A DNA stretch of 64,000 bases, taken from the NCBI GenBank assembly GCA_009784235.1, contig WRCC01000002.1, forward strand, positions 213,346 through 277,345, given 5' to 3'. Below are positions 16,233 to 24,616 of the stretch, piece after piece. This stretch comes from Alphaproteobacteria bacterium (GTDB lineage: Bacteria; Pseudomonadota; Alphaproteobacteria; Rs-D84). The position numbers and the translations under genes are program-made. The stretch's first letter is position 1, and each line of letters begins with the position of its first letter. The notes beneath the pieces were generated by a model. It searched no databases. It was not told the DNA's origin and was given only the letters and a program-made list of their open reading frames with translations.

Positions 16233-16862
16233 ATGAAAAAATACTGTTTGCTGTTTACTGTCTGCTGTCTGCTGTTCGGCTGCGCTGGATATCAAACGCC
16301 GCCGCGGGACGAATGGTCGTCTGTTTTGCGTGGCGCTTCGTTCGGCGATATGACAAGTGATGCAAAAATTGCCAAGCGTCCGATATTTATGGGTACAGGT
16401 GGTGTGCCGATTGAATCCGCCGCCGTTGCACGCCCGATGATGGAACAACTGGAATATGAACTATATGATGCATTGCGCAAACCAGGAATCCAAGTCCAGC
16501 GCGTCGGAACCGATGTTGTTGTTGTTTTGGTCCGCGATGCATTTATGTCTGTTGACCAACCAGATATTTCCGCGGACGGCGCGGATACCTTGCGTATAAT
16601 ATCCAAAATCTTGGTCAAATATGGCAATACTTATATTGAAATTGCTGGATATACAGACGCAATGCGCGACGCGAACATGGCAAAATCATTCTCGTTGGAT
16701 ATGGCGCAACGCGTAGCACTGTTTTTTGCGGCGCACGAAATCCACCCAGTACGTATGTTTATCGTTGGCCGCGGGTCCGCCCGACCAATCAGCGACCAAA
16801 GCACGACCGGTCGCCTGATGAACCGGCGGGTTGAATTGCGCATTTCGCCAGTGATAAGGTAA
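16233..16862 (+). CDS. OmpA-domain lipoprotein
   Basis: 209 residues. Lipoprotein signal with LLFGC lipobox (Cys17), so it is probably lipidated and attached to a membrane. After an unassigned segment (20-95) comes an OmpA/MotB-type peptidoglycan-binding domain (about 100-207): IEIAGYTDAM with the ligand-type Asp, then the SLDMAQRVALFF helix and the closing GRLMNRRVELRI with the conserved Arg. It differs from Pal by its long N-terminal part. Its nearness to a pilin-like gene and, across dnaX, the virB8-10-like trio fits a role in anchoring a secretion structure, but that is inference. Confidence 0.8.
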   Translation: MKKYCLLFTVCCLLFGCAGYQTPPRDEWSSVLRGASFGDMTSDAKIAKRPIFMGTGGVPIESAAVARPMMEQLEYELYDALRKPGIQVQRVGTDVVVVLVRDAFMSVDQPDISADGADTLRIISKILVKYGNTYIEIAGYTDAMRDANMAKSFSLDMAQRVALFFAAHEIHPVRMFIVGRGSARPISDQSTTGRLMNRRVELRISPVIR

Positions 16863-17015
16863 TTGATTTTCCACTTGCGTAAAATATTCTATACTGACCG
16901 TCACTTTCTGCTTGATTTTACGTTTGTTTGTGCTAAGCTCTTGAAGCTTGCATGGTGTATAAAGCAGGACAGTTTGGTTTTTTATATCCAAATTACAAAG
17001 GGTTAAAAAGATTTT

Positions 17016-17089
17016 AGGGGCATAGTTCAACGGTAGAATAGAGGTCTCCAAAACCTTTGGTGAGGGTTCGATTCCTTCTGCCCCTGCCA
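17016..17089 (+). tRNA. tRNA-Trp (CCA anticodon)
   Basis: 74 nt with encoded CCA. Acceptor AGGGGCA pairs with TGCCCCT, anticodon loop CTCCAAA, T-loop GGTTCGATTCC. It stands directly before secE-nusG, a common bacterial arrangement. Confidence 0.95.
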
Positions 17090-17131
17090 ATCATTTTTCT
17101 TAATGGCTTGCCATTTAGAAAAATGATTGGC
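17086..17131 (+). repeat. Long hairpin overlapping the 3' end of tRNA-Trp
   Basis: Two 22-base arms (17086-17107 and 17110-17131) with one mismatch and a 2-base loop. The left arm includes the tRNA discriminator and CCA. No T-run follows. Confidence 0.8.
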
Positions 17132-17160
17132 GCGCCGTAGTCCAAAGGACATAGGCGGAC
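17131..17160. repeat. AGTCC..GGAC repeat, copy before secE
   Basis: CGCGCCGTAGTCC, then AAAGGACATAGGCGGAC. A near-identical copy lies before rplJ at 19316-19346. Confidence 0.65.
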
Positions 17161-17182
17161 TGGTCGAAACAGAGAATAAAAA

Positions 17183-17365
17183 ATGCTGAAAACATTCATC
17201 AATTATATCAAAAACGTACGACTGGAATGGTTCAAGATAACCTGGCCAACCCGCGATGCCGTGGTTCGTGCGACAATTATGATATTTGTTTTTGGTGGAT
17301 TGATTGCGCTGTTTCTGTTCTTTATCGACAGCATATTGAATAAACTGGTTGGATATATATTCTAG
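17183..17365 (+). CDS. secE: Protein translocase subunit SecE
   Basis: SecE clamps SecY in the inner-membrane protein-conducting channel. 60 residues, the short single-helix form common outside gammaproteobacteria. The amphipathic helix with the signature EWFKITWPTRDAVVRAT (about 15-31) precedes one membrane helix (about 32-55). It is placed between tRNA-Trp and nusG, 12 bases before nusG, as in most bacteria. Confidence 0.95.
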   Translation: MLKTFINYIKNVRLEWFKITWPTRDAVVRATIMIFVFGGLIALFLFFIDSILNKLVGYIF

Positions 17366-17377
17366 GGGAAATTTCGA

Positions 17378-17923
17378 ATGAAATGGTATATCGTTAATGT
17401 TCATACGGGTGCAGAAAACAAAGTCGCGCGCGAATTGCGTGAAAAAATCGACAATGCCAAATTGAATCCGATGTTCGGCGAAATATTGGTGCCGACCCGC
17501 GAAGTCACGGAAATCAAAGCCGGCAAGCGTGTTAAAACTGAAAAGAAATTTTTTCCGGGCTATATCGTTGTCCAGATGGATATGACCGATGAAACATTTT
17601 CCTTGGTGAAATTAATTCCGCAAGTTGTTATGTTTTTGGGTCAAAATTCTTTGGCCAGCAATAAATTACGCCAGAATAAACCAGTGCCGATTTCCGAAGA
17701 TGAAGCGCGCAGATTAATGCGCCAAATGGAAGAAGGTCCGGTGTCATCCGATATCGAATACGACGTCGGCCAGGAAATACACATTATTGACGGCCCGTTT
17801 GCGAATTTCAACGGTATCGTCAAAGAAGTCGATAACCTGAAACAAAAAATGAACGTTACGGTATTGGTATTCGGCCGTGAAACGTCCGTCGGGCTGGAAT
17901 TCAGTCAGGTTGAAAAAGTATAA
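17378..17923 (+). CDS. nusG: Transcription termination/antitermination factor NusG
   Basis: NusG binds RNA polymerase, speeds elongation and links to Rho or the ribosome. 181 residues, normal length. N-terminal NGN domain (about 1-120; WYIVNVHTGAENKVARELRE, FFPGYIVVQMDM) and C-terminal KOW domain (about 127-181; VGQEIHIIDGPFANFNGIVKEVD). AGGGGAA precedes the ATG. Probably co-transcribed with secE and possibly with rplK, 74 bases on. Confidence 0.97.
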   Translation: MKWYIVNVHTGAENKVARELREKIDNAKLNPMFGEILVPTREVTEIKAGKRVKTEKKFFPGYIVVQMDMTDETFSLVKLIPQVVMFLGQNSLASNKLRQNKPVPISEDEARRLMRQMEEGPVSSDIEYDVGQEIHIIDGPFANFNGIVKEVDNLKQKMNVTVLVFGRETSVGLEFSQVEKV

Positions 17924-17997
17924 TCAGAACTTTTGTTCTATTATAAATGTGGTAGAAGTTGCCTCTTCGCACCACGAACTCTAAACAGGAGATAAAA

Positions 17998-18429
17998 ATG
18001 GCAAAAAAAGAAGTAAAGGGATACGTGAAATTGGTCGTTCCCGCAAAACAGGCGAATCCATCGCCGCCGATTGGGCCCGCTTTGGGTGCCGCCGGCGTCA
18101 ATATTGCCGAATTCTGCAAACAATTTAATGATGCAACCGCATCCAAGGAACCGGGAACACCGACACCTTGCGTGATTACTGTTTATACAGACCGCAGCTT
18201 TGAATTTATCATGAAGCTGCCGCCGGTGTCTTATTATTTGAAAAAAGCAGTAAATGCAAAAATTGGTTCGAAAAAACCGGGTCGTGATTTTATTGGTAAT
18301 TTGACATCCGACCAAATTCGCAAAATCGCCGAAGACAAGATGCCAGATCTTAACACAACCGACGTGGAATCTGCGATGAAAATCGTTGCTGGCCAAGCCA
18401 AATCCATGGGCATAAAGGTAGAGGGTTAA
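17998..18429 (+). CDS. rplK: 50S ribosomal protein L11
   Basis: L11 forms the base of the L7/L12 stalk on 23S rRNA and takes part in GTPase-factor binding. 143 residues. N-terminal Pro-rich signature NPSPPIGPALGAAGVNI and C-terminal RNA-binding domain with DLNTTDVESAMKIVAGQAKSMG. The ATG at 17998 follows AGGAGA; the open frame extends farther upstream but without such a site. The upstream gap contains a GTGGTAGAAG/CACCAC fragment of the local repeat material. Confidence 0.97.
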   Translation: MAKKEVKGYVKLVVPAKQANPSPPIGPALGAAGVNIAEFCKQFNDATASKEPGTPTPCVITVYTDRSFEFIMKLPPVSYYLKKAVNAKIGSKKPGRDFIGNLTSDQIRKIAEDKMPDLNTTDVESAMKIVAGQAKSMGIKVEG

Positions 18430-18432
18430 GAT

Positions 18433-19101
18433 ATGAAAACGACAAAAAGAATTCAAACTTGGGCCAACTTGGACCGTGAAAAAGTTTATACGCTGAATGA
18501 CGCAATCGAAGTATTGCGTGGGTTCACATCCAAAAAATTCGATGAATCGCTGGAAATTGCGGTTAAATTGGGCATTGATGTAACCAAAGCAGACCAGCAA
18601 GTTCGCCAGATGATTTCATTGCCGCATGGCACGGGTAAAACCGCGCGCGTTGCTGTTATTACGGCGGATGCGGCGGCGGCGACCAAGGCTGGTGCGGATA
18701 TTGCCGGCGGCGAAGAATTGATTGATAAAATCGCCGGTGGATTTATGGAATTTGACCGCGTTATTGCGACGCCGGATATGATGCCAAAAATGTCCAAAGT
18801 CGCACGCGTCCTGGGACCAAAAGGTTTGATGCCGAATCCGAAATTGGGCACGGTCACAAACAATATTGCCGAAGGCATCAAATTGGCCAAATCCGGCCAA
18901 GTTGAATTGCGCGCGGAAAAGAAAGGTATTATTCATGCCGGATGCGGCAAGATGTCTTTTTCAACCGACAAATTGGTTGAAAACTGTGCTGCGATTGTGG
19001 ATGCTTTGAAAAAAGCAAAACCATCTGCGTCAAAGGGCCAATATATCCAAGGTATATCTGTGTCAACGACCCAGGGCCCGGGATTGAGGGTGACAATTTA
19101 A
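18433..19101 (+). CDS. rplA: 50S ribosomal protein L1
   Basis: L1 binds 23S rRNA at the mobile L1 stalk and, in many bacteria, represses the rplK-rplA operon by binding its own message. 222 residues, slightly shorter than usual (about 230). The family core is clear: LPHGTGKTARVAVI, then VLGPKGLMPNPKLGTVT at about 133-150 and a closing SVSTTQGPGLRV. Three bases separate it from rplK. Confidence 0.97.
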   Translation: MKTTKRIQTWANLDREKVYTLNDAIEVLRGFTSKKFDESLEIAVKLGIDVTKADQQVRQMISLPHGTGKTARVAVITADAAAATKAGADIAGGEELIDKIAGGFMEFDRVIATPDMMPKMSKVARVLGPKGLMPNPKLGTVTNNIAEGIKLAKSGQVELRAEKKGIIHAGCGKMSFSTDKLVENCAAIVDALKKAKPSASKGQYIQGISVSTTQGPGLRVTI

Positions 19102-19102
19102 G

Positions 19103-19173
19103 TTCAAAGGTTGAAGTTTGAAGTAGGAAGATATTTAAAATTCTTTAAACTTCACACTTCCTACTTCAACCTT
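19103..19173. repeat. Low-complexity inverted repeat, copy b
   Basis: Words GGTTGAAG, TTTGAAG and TAGGAAG on the left face ACTTCCTACTTCAACC on the right around an A/T-rich centre. Same construction as 11588-11664. It starts right after the rplA stop. Confidence 0.65.
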
Positions 19174-19276
19174 GCGCGCATCGCGCGCGAAAGATTCTTG
19201 TCCAAGACTGATGGTGTTCGCAAGAACTTAATCCCCATCATAGACGAAAGAGAATACTCTTTTGGGGCAAGACCAT

Positions 19277-19300
19277 AGGGATAAATAATTATTTGTCCCT
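19277..19300. repeat. Variant of the 22-bp palindrome (copy 3)
   Basis: AGGGATAAATAA is followed by TTATTTGTCCCT: the same AAATAATTATTT core as at 1217-1238 and 7378-7399 with different outer bases that still pair. Confidence 0.7.
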
Positions 19301-19315
19301 ACTAAAAGCCCCGAT

Positions 19316-19346
19316 CGCGCCGGAGTCCAATAGGACGAAGGCGGAC
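19316..19346. repeat. AGTCC..GGAC repeat, copy before rplJ
   Basis: CGCGCCGGAGTCC, then AATAGGACGAAGGCGGAC. Matches 17131-17160 before secE. Confidence 0.65.
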
Positions 19347-19379
19347 GGAAATTTAACAAAAACCAAAGGCATGTAAAAG

Positions 19380-19856
19380 ATGAAAAAGCAAGACAAATCA
19401 AATCTGATTTCATCGTTGCATACTCTTTTGAAAGATGCGGGCGGTGTGTTCGTTATCGAAAATCACGGGCTGACTGTTAAACAGACCGAAGATTTGCGAA
19501 AACAACTGAAACCAAACGTATCCGTGTTCAAGGTCATCAAAAACCGCTTGTTCAAATTGGCTGTCCAAGACACTGATTTCGCAGGCGTTGCCGATATGAT
19601 GAAACGTCCGACGGCGGTTGCCATCGCGACAGACCCATTGGCTGTGACCAAAGTGTTAGCGAAATTCGCCGAAGCCAATCCGAAACTTTCCATCATTGGT
19701 GGAAAAATGGATGGCGATATACTGGACACCGAAGGCGTTGTGCAATTATCCAAACTGCCGTCTCTGTTGGAAATTCGCGGCACGATTGCGCGCATACTGG
19801 TCGAACCAGGCGCACGTTTGGCACGCGTCAGTGCAGAGTATGGTAAGAAAGAATAA
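19380..19856 (+). CDS. rplJ: 50S ribosomal protein L10
   Basis: L10 anchors the L7/L12 dimers to the ribosomal stalk. 158 residues, shorter than the usual 165-175. The N-terminal rRNA-binding part has VFVIENHGLTVKQTEDLRKQL, KVIKNRLFKLAVQ and later GGKMDGDILDTEGVVQLSKLPS. The short C-terminus suggests few L7/L12 docking segments, as in many bacteria. The ribosome binding site is weak, which fits translational control through the leader. Confidence 0.95.
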   Translation: MKKQDKSNLISSLHTLLKDAGGVFVIENHGLTVKQTEDLRKQLKPNVSVFKVIKNRLFKLAVQDTDFAGVADMMKRPTAVAIATDPLAVTKVLAKFAEANPKLSIIGGKMDGDILDTEGVVQLSKLPSLLEIRGTIARILVEPGARLARVSAEYGKKE

Positions 19857-19877
19857 ATTAAATCAAAGGTGAGTAAA

Positions 19878-20243
19878 ATGGCAGATATCAAAAAATTGGT
19901 TGATGAATTGTCAAAATTGTCCGTTCTGGAAGCGGTCGAATTGTCCAAAGCTTTGGAAGAAGCGTGGGGCGTTTCTGCTGCTGCCGCTGTTGCTGTGGCT
20001 GCCGGTCCGGCTGCCGCTGCTGCGGAAGAAAAGACTGAATTCGACGTTATTTTGGCCGATGCGGGCGCCAACAAATTGGGCGTTATCAAAGTCGTGAAAG
20101 ACGTTACCGGTCTGGGTCTGGGCGAAGCAAAAGCATTCGTTGAATCCGCACCGAAAACAGTCAAAGAAGGCATTTCCAAAGACGACGCAGAAGCGTTGAA
20201 AAAGAAATTGGAAGAAGCCGGCGCTAAGGTTGAAGTGAAGTAG
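19878..20243 (+). CDS. rplL: 50S ribosomal protein L7/L12
   Basis: L7/L12 is the multicopy stalk protein that recruits translation GTPases. 121 residues. N-terminal dimer domain (1-30), Ala/Val-rich hinge (about 33-52) and globular domain with the conserved [20 protein letters not shown] segment. The ATG at 19878 after AGGTGAG is preferred over the GTG at 19869. The gene end (coding for KVEVK) runs into the following repeat, sharing its GGTTGAAGT/GAAGTAG word style. Confidence 0.97.
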   Translation: MADIKKLVDELSKLSVLEAVELSKALEEAWGVSAAAAVAVAAGPAAAAAEEKTEFDVILADAGANKLGVIKVVKDVTGLGLGEAKAFVESAPKTVKEGISKDDAEALKKKLEEAGAKVEVK

Positions 20244-20314
20244 TAGTTAGTATTTAGTATGTAGTATGTAGAAAGATAAATTCTACCTACTACATACTAG
20301 CTACTACATACTAA
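20244..20314. repeat. Low-complexity inverted repeat, copy c
   Basis: Words TAGTATGTAG on the left face CTACATACTA on the right, around GAAAGATAAATTC. It is built like copies a and b but from different words and sits right after rplL. Confidence 0.6.
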
Positions 20315-20373
20315 TCCTCAACCAAAAGCCGAACAATTGACTAAATTTATTACAAAAACTTAAAAACAAAATG

Positions 20374-20403
20374 AAAACCACCCGGGATTCCCGTGTGGGT
20401 TTT
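20374..20403 (+). terminator. Attenuator-like hairpin between rplL and rpoB
   Basis: AAAACC..CCGGG pairs with CCCG..GGGTTTT with a small bulge, then GCGCGTTTT. This is the usual position for partial termination that lowers rpoBC expression relative to rplJL. Confidence 0.5.
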
Positions 20404-20472
20404 GCGCGTTTTGATTATTGGTTTATAAACAGAATCAATAATTGAAATTAAAATGAGCAAGGAGTTGTCAAA

Positions 20473-23400
20473 ATGGCAGTAATTCAAAAACTTCGCAAAT
20501 CATTCGGACGCAGCTTGCTGCAGACTCCGCTGCCCGACCTGGTCGAAATTCAATATGATTCATATCGCGATTTTCTGCAAGCAGATGTGGCGCCATCATC
20601 GCGTAAAAACATGGGATTGCAAAACGTGTTCAAAGCGTTTTTTCCAATGAAAGATTACGCCGGCGTTGCTGATTTGGAATTCGTGGAATATAACGTTGAT
20701 CGCCCGCAATATAATGTGCGCGAATGCATGCTGCGCAATATGACGTATGGTGCACGCTTGAAATTAAAATTGCGCCTGATTATTTGGGACGTTGCCGAAG
20801 ATGGTAAAAAGTCTTTGCGCGATATCAAAGAACAAGAAATATTCATGGGCGAAATTCCGATGATGACCGAACGCGGAACATTTATCGCATCCGGCGTCGA
20901 ACGCGTTGTCGTATCGCAAATGCACCGCGCCCAAGGTGTTGTGTTTGGCAAGACCAAAGAATCCAAGGCTGCTGGCGCTGCATCATATACTGCGCGTATA
21001 ATCCCAGAACGTGGTTCATGGATTGATTTCGAAGAATCAAACGGTGTTGTTTATGTTCGTGTTGACCGCCGCCGCAAAGTTCCGGCCACCGTTATGCTGA
21101 AATGTTTGCCGACTGCATCGGATGAAAAGAAATGGGCCGCCGACACGCGTCGCGCAGTCGTTGCCGGTATGACGGATACGGAAATTCTGTCTGCATTTTA
21201 TCATAAGATTCCGATGTCTTTTGATGGCCAGATGTGGGTTGGCGATGTTGCATCATTTGCAAATCTGGGCACTTATCGTTTGAATTATGATTTGATTGAT
21301 CCGAAATCGAAAAAGGTATTGGCCGAAAAAGGCACGCGCCTTAACGCCAAAAAAGTTGAAAAGATTACATCCGCATCCAAGCAATTCGGAATCAGCCCGG
21401 AACAACTGGTCGGTGAATATTTATTCGAACCGATTATGAATGGCGGCGACGCAATGTTTGCGGCCGGTACGGAAATCACCGAAGAAGTCTTGAAAGATTT
21501 GGAAAAACTGAACGTCCGCGATATTACGATGATATCCATTGATAATCTGTCGTACGGCGCGCATATGCGTAATACTTTGATTGCAGATAAAACATCCAGC
21601 CGTGACGAAGCGTTAATTGAAATATACAACGTCATTCGTCCGGGTGAACGTCCAACGGTCGAAGCAGCGCAAAGCCTGTTCGCACACCAAGGATTCGACC
21701 CGTCGTATTATGATTTGTCTGCGGTCGGTCGCTTTAAAATGAACAAGCGTTTGAAAATCGATTCCGGGAAAAAGCCAGAAGACGAACGCCTGTTGACCAA
21801 ACATGACATCGTCGCAACGATGCAAACTTTGGCGAACATCATTGACCGCAAAGACAATATCGATGACATTGACAATCTGTCGAATCGTCGCGTTCGTGTT
21901 GTTGGCGAATTGTTGGAACAGCAATTCCGTATTGGTATGTCGCGTATCGAACGATTGGTACGCGAACAATTGGCCAGTCCGAATGTCGTGAACATGCGTC
22001 CGCAAGACATCATTAATGCACGTCCGTTGACCGCACTGGTCGCTGAATTCTTTGGTACATCACAATTGTCGCAATTTATGGATGCTTATAATCCATTGGC
22101 CGAATTGGAACACAAACGATTGGTGTCCGCATTGGGTCCGGGTGGATTGAACCGTGACCGCGCGGGCATTGACGTCCGCGACGTGCACCCGACGCATTAC
22201 GGCCGCCTGTGCCCGATACATACACCCGAAGGTCCGAATATTGGTCTGATTACGCACTTGTCGTCTTATGCGCGCGTAAATCCATACGGATTTATCGAAA
22301 CGCCGTACTATGTTGTTAAAAATAATAAAATCACGGACGAAGTTGTATATCTGACCGCTGATGAAGAAACCGGTCACAAAATCGCCCAAGGTAATTCGCC
22401 AATGACTGCATCCGGCACATTGTCCGAAGAAATGGTTACTGCGCGTGTCGATGGTGAATTTACAATGGTGCCACGCGAAGAAATCGATTTGATTGACGTC
22501 GCAACGCGCCAAGTTGTGTCGATTGCAACCGGATTGATACCATTCGTTGAAAACGACGACGCGAACCGTGCCTTGATGGGGTCAAATATGCAGCGCCAGG
22601 CAATACCATTGCTGCGCGCAGATGCACCGTTAATTGGAACCGGCATTGAACGCGAAGTCGCACGCGATTCCCGCACCGTCAAAATTGCAAAGCATTCCGG
22701 TGTTGTCGAATCTGTTGACGCGAATCGTATCGTTATCAAATGTATGAATTCCCGCAATGTCGTGACCGGCGTTGATGTTTATGATATGGAAAAATTCGGC
22801 AAATCGAATTCGGAAACATTGATGCATCAAAAACCATTGGTAAAGGTTGGCGACCGCGTTGTATCCGGCGATATCATTGCCGATGGTGCGAATTCCGAAT
22901 ACGGCGAAATCGCGTTGGGTAAAAATGTCACTGTGGCGTTTATGCCATGGCGCGGATATAATTACGAAGATTCCATCGTGATATCCGAACGCATTTCACG
23001 CGATGATGTGTTCACATCTGTTAAAATCGTTGAAAAAGAATTCAAGATTAAAGACACTCAATTGGGGCCGGAATCTTTCACACGCGATATTCCAAATGTG
23101 TCTGAAGAGTCGCTGAAGAACTTGGACGAATCCGGAATTATTTATGTCGGTGCGCACGTGAAGCAGGGCGATATCTTGGTCGGCCGCGTTTCGCCAAAAT
23201 CTGAAACACTGCTGACACCCGAAGAAGCATTGCTGCGCAACATATTTGGTGAAAAAGCATTGAACGTCAAAGATACGTCGCTGCGCGTTGGGCCAAACGA
23301 AGAAGGCGTTGTTATCGGCGTCAACGTTTTAACCCGCCACGGCGTCAAGAAAGACGAACGCACTCAATTGATTGAATTGCAGAAAATCGAAGCCATCAAT

Positions 23401-24603
23401 AAAAAACGCGACGAAGAAATCACAATTCGCGAACGCGGATTTGCGGACCAAGTCTTGCAATTGGCTGATGGCTTGGTCATCATAAACGGCAGCGGCAGCA
23501 TAAAGCCGTTCATCGGAAAAAAATTGTCCGACGAAATTGCCGAAGCAATACGCCCATCTGATGTCAAAAAATTGACCATAAAAAATGATGAAGTGCAATC
23601 AAAAATTGATGAAGCGCGCGAACAACATTTATTCGTAATGAAAGAAATCAACGAACGTGTTGATCATGAAATCGAAAAAGTCCGCGAAAGCAATTCACTT
23701 TCCGCCGGCGTTTTAAAAGAAGTCAAAGTCTTTATCGCACGCAAAATGAAATTGCAGCCGGGCGACAAAATGGCTGGCCGCCATGGAAACAAAGGTATCG
23801 TATCAAAAATTGTTCCAATCGAAGATATGCCATATATGGAAGATGGAACACCAGTCGATATCGTTCTGAATCCGTTGGGCGTGCCATCACGTATGAACGT
23901 CGGTCAGATTTTGGAAGTTCATTTGGGTGCAGCTGCAAAAGCACTTGGTGCACAAATCGGCGAAACTTTGGATGAAATCAAAGCAAAGCGCGCGGTTACG
24001 GATGACCTGCGTACACTGATGGGCAAGGTTTATGGCAAAGACGTCGCGGCGTCACTTGAAAAAATGACTGATACGGATGTGCGCGCGAATGCGAATTTGC
24101 TGCGCGATGGTGTGCCGATGGCAACACCGACATTCGACGGTGCGATGCCAGACGATATCCATAAAATGTTGAAATTGGCGAAATTGCCGGAATCCGGACA
24201 AGTAACGTTGATTGACGGTATGACTGGTGAAAAATTTGCACGTCCTGTGACGGTTGGCGTTATGCACATGCTGAAACTGCATCACTTGGTGGATGAAAAA
24301 ATCCACGCCCGTTCGGTCGGCTCTTATTCCCTGGTCACCCAGCAACCGCTGGCTGGTAAGGCACACATGGGTGGACAACGTCTGGGCGAAATGGAAGTCT
24401 GGGCATTGGAAGCACACGGTGCGGCGCATTTGCTGAAAGAAATGTTGACCGTGAAATCCGACGATATCGCCGGTCGCAACAAGATGTATGAAACAATTAT
24501 TTCGGGCAGCACGGATATCCAAACCGGCACACCCGAAGCGTTCAATGTCTTTATGCGCGAATTACGCGGATTGGGCTTGTCCATGATACCAAAAAAGATT
24601 TAA
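20473..24603 (+). CDS. rpoB: DNA-directed RNA polymerase subunit beta
   Basis: RpoB forms one jaw of RNA polymerase and part of the active centre. 1376 residues, normal for Alphaproteobacteria. The rifampicin-binding region begins near residue 526 (FGTSQLSQFMD..) and continues to HKRLVSALGPGGLNRDRAG. Later landmarks are MPWRGYNYEDSIVISERI, GDKMAGRHGNKGIVSKI and the C-terminal GGQRLGEMEVWALEAHGAA. Within the rifampicin pocket the residue matching E. coli Arg529 is Leu (codon 22120-22122). AAGGAG precedes the ATG. rpoC follows after 13 bases. Confidence 0.98.
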   Translation: MAVIQKLRKSFGRSLLQTPLPDLVEIQYDSYRDFLQADVAPSSRKNMGLQNVFKAFFPMKDYAGVADLEFVEYNVDRPQYNVRECMLRNMTYGARLKLKLRLIIWDVAEDGKKSLRDIKEQEIFMGEIPMMTERGTFIASGVERVVVSQMHRAQGVVFGKTKESKAAGAASYTARIIPERGSWIDFEESNGVVYVRVDRRRKVPATVMLKCLPTASDEKKWAADTRRAVVAGMTDTEILSAFYHKIPMSFDGQMWVGDVASFANLGTYRLNYDLIDPKSKKVLAEKGTRLNAKKVEKITSASKQFGISPEQLVGEYLFEPIMNGGDAMFAAGTEITEEVLKDLEKLNVRDITMISIDNLSYGAHMRNTLIADKTSSRDEALIEIYNVIRPGERPTVEAAQSLFAHQGFDPSYYDLSAVGRFKMNKRLKIDSGKKPEDERLLTKHDIVATMQTLANIIDRKDNIDDIDNLSNRRVRVVGELLEQQFRIGMSRIERLVREQLASPNVVNMRPQDIINARPLTALVAEFFGTSQLSQFMDAYNPLAELEHKRLVSALGPGGLNRDRAGIDVRDVHPTHYGRLCPIHTPEGPNIGLITHLSSYARVNPYGFIETPYYVVKNNKITDEVVYLTADEETGHKIAQGNSPMTASGTLSEEMVTARVDGEFTMVPREEIDLIDVATRQVVSIATGLIPFVENDDANRALMGSNMQRQAIPLLRADAPLIGTGIEREVARDSRTVKIAKHSGVVESVDANRIVIKCMNSRNVVTGVDVYDMEKFGKSNSETLMHQKPLVKVGDRVVSGDIIADGANSEYGEIALGKNVTVAFMPWRGYNYEDSIVISERISRDDVFTSVKIVEKEFKIKDTQLGPESFTRDIPNVSEESLKNLDESGIIYVGAHVKQGDILVGRVSPKSETLLTPEEALLRNIFGEKALNVKDTSLRVGPNEEGVVIGVNVLTRHGVKKDERTQLIELQKIEAINKKRDEEITIRERGFADQVLQLADGLVIINGSGSIKPFIGKKLSDEIAEAIRPSDVKKLTIKNDEVQSKIDEAREQHLFVMKEINERVDHEIEKVRESNSLSAGVLKEVKVFIARKMKLQPGDKMAGRHGNKGIVSKIVPIEDMPYMEDGTPVDIVLNPLGVPSRMNVGQILEVHLGAAAKALGAQIGETLDEIKAKRAVTDDLRTLMGKVYGKDVAASLEKMTDTDVRANANLLRDGVPMATPTFDGAMPDDIHKMLKLAKLPESGQVTLIDGMTGEKFARPVTVGVMHMLKLHHLVDEKIHARSVGSYSLVTQQPLAGKAHMGGQRLGEMEVWALEAHGAAHLLKEMLTVKSDDIAGRNKMYETIISGSTDIQTGTPEAFNVFMRELRGLGLSMIPKKI

Positions 24604-24616
24604 TAGGAGCGAACAA

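Larger units (their letters stand above)
19174..19379 (+). promoter_or_regulatory. Leader region before rplJ (candidate L10 autoregulatory site)
   Basis: In many bacteria the rplJ leader folds into an L10-(L12)4 binding site. Here about 200 bases separate the repeat from rplJ and hold, besides two repeat units, a stretch at about 19200-19270 able to pair ATCCCC with GGGGC. I cannot confirm the L10 fold by eye. Confidence 0.25.

Noticed and set aside
17941..18600. 219-residue open frame on minus
   Set aside because: Antisense to rplK and the start of rplA. Its Cys/Phe/Arg-rich composition is typical of a shadow frame.
19463..20179. 238-residue open frame on minus
   Set aside because: It is antisense to rplJ and rplL, which are certain. 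Its Ala/Ser-rich sequence is the mirror of the L7/L12 hinge.
20244..20314. Possible CRISPR-like repeats after rplL
   Set aside because: The words are about 10 bases, touch each other and form inverted arms. There are no spacers of regular length and no cas genes.
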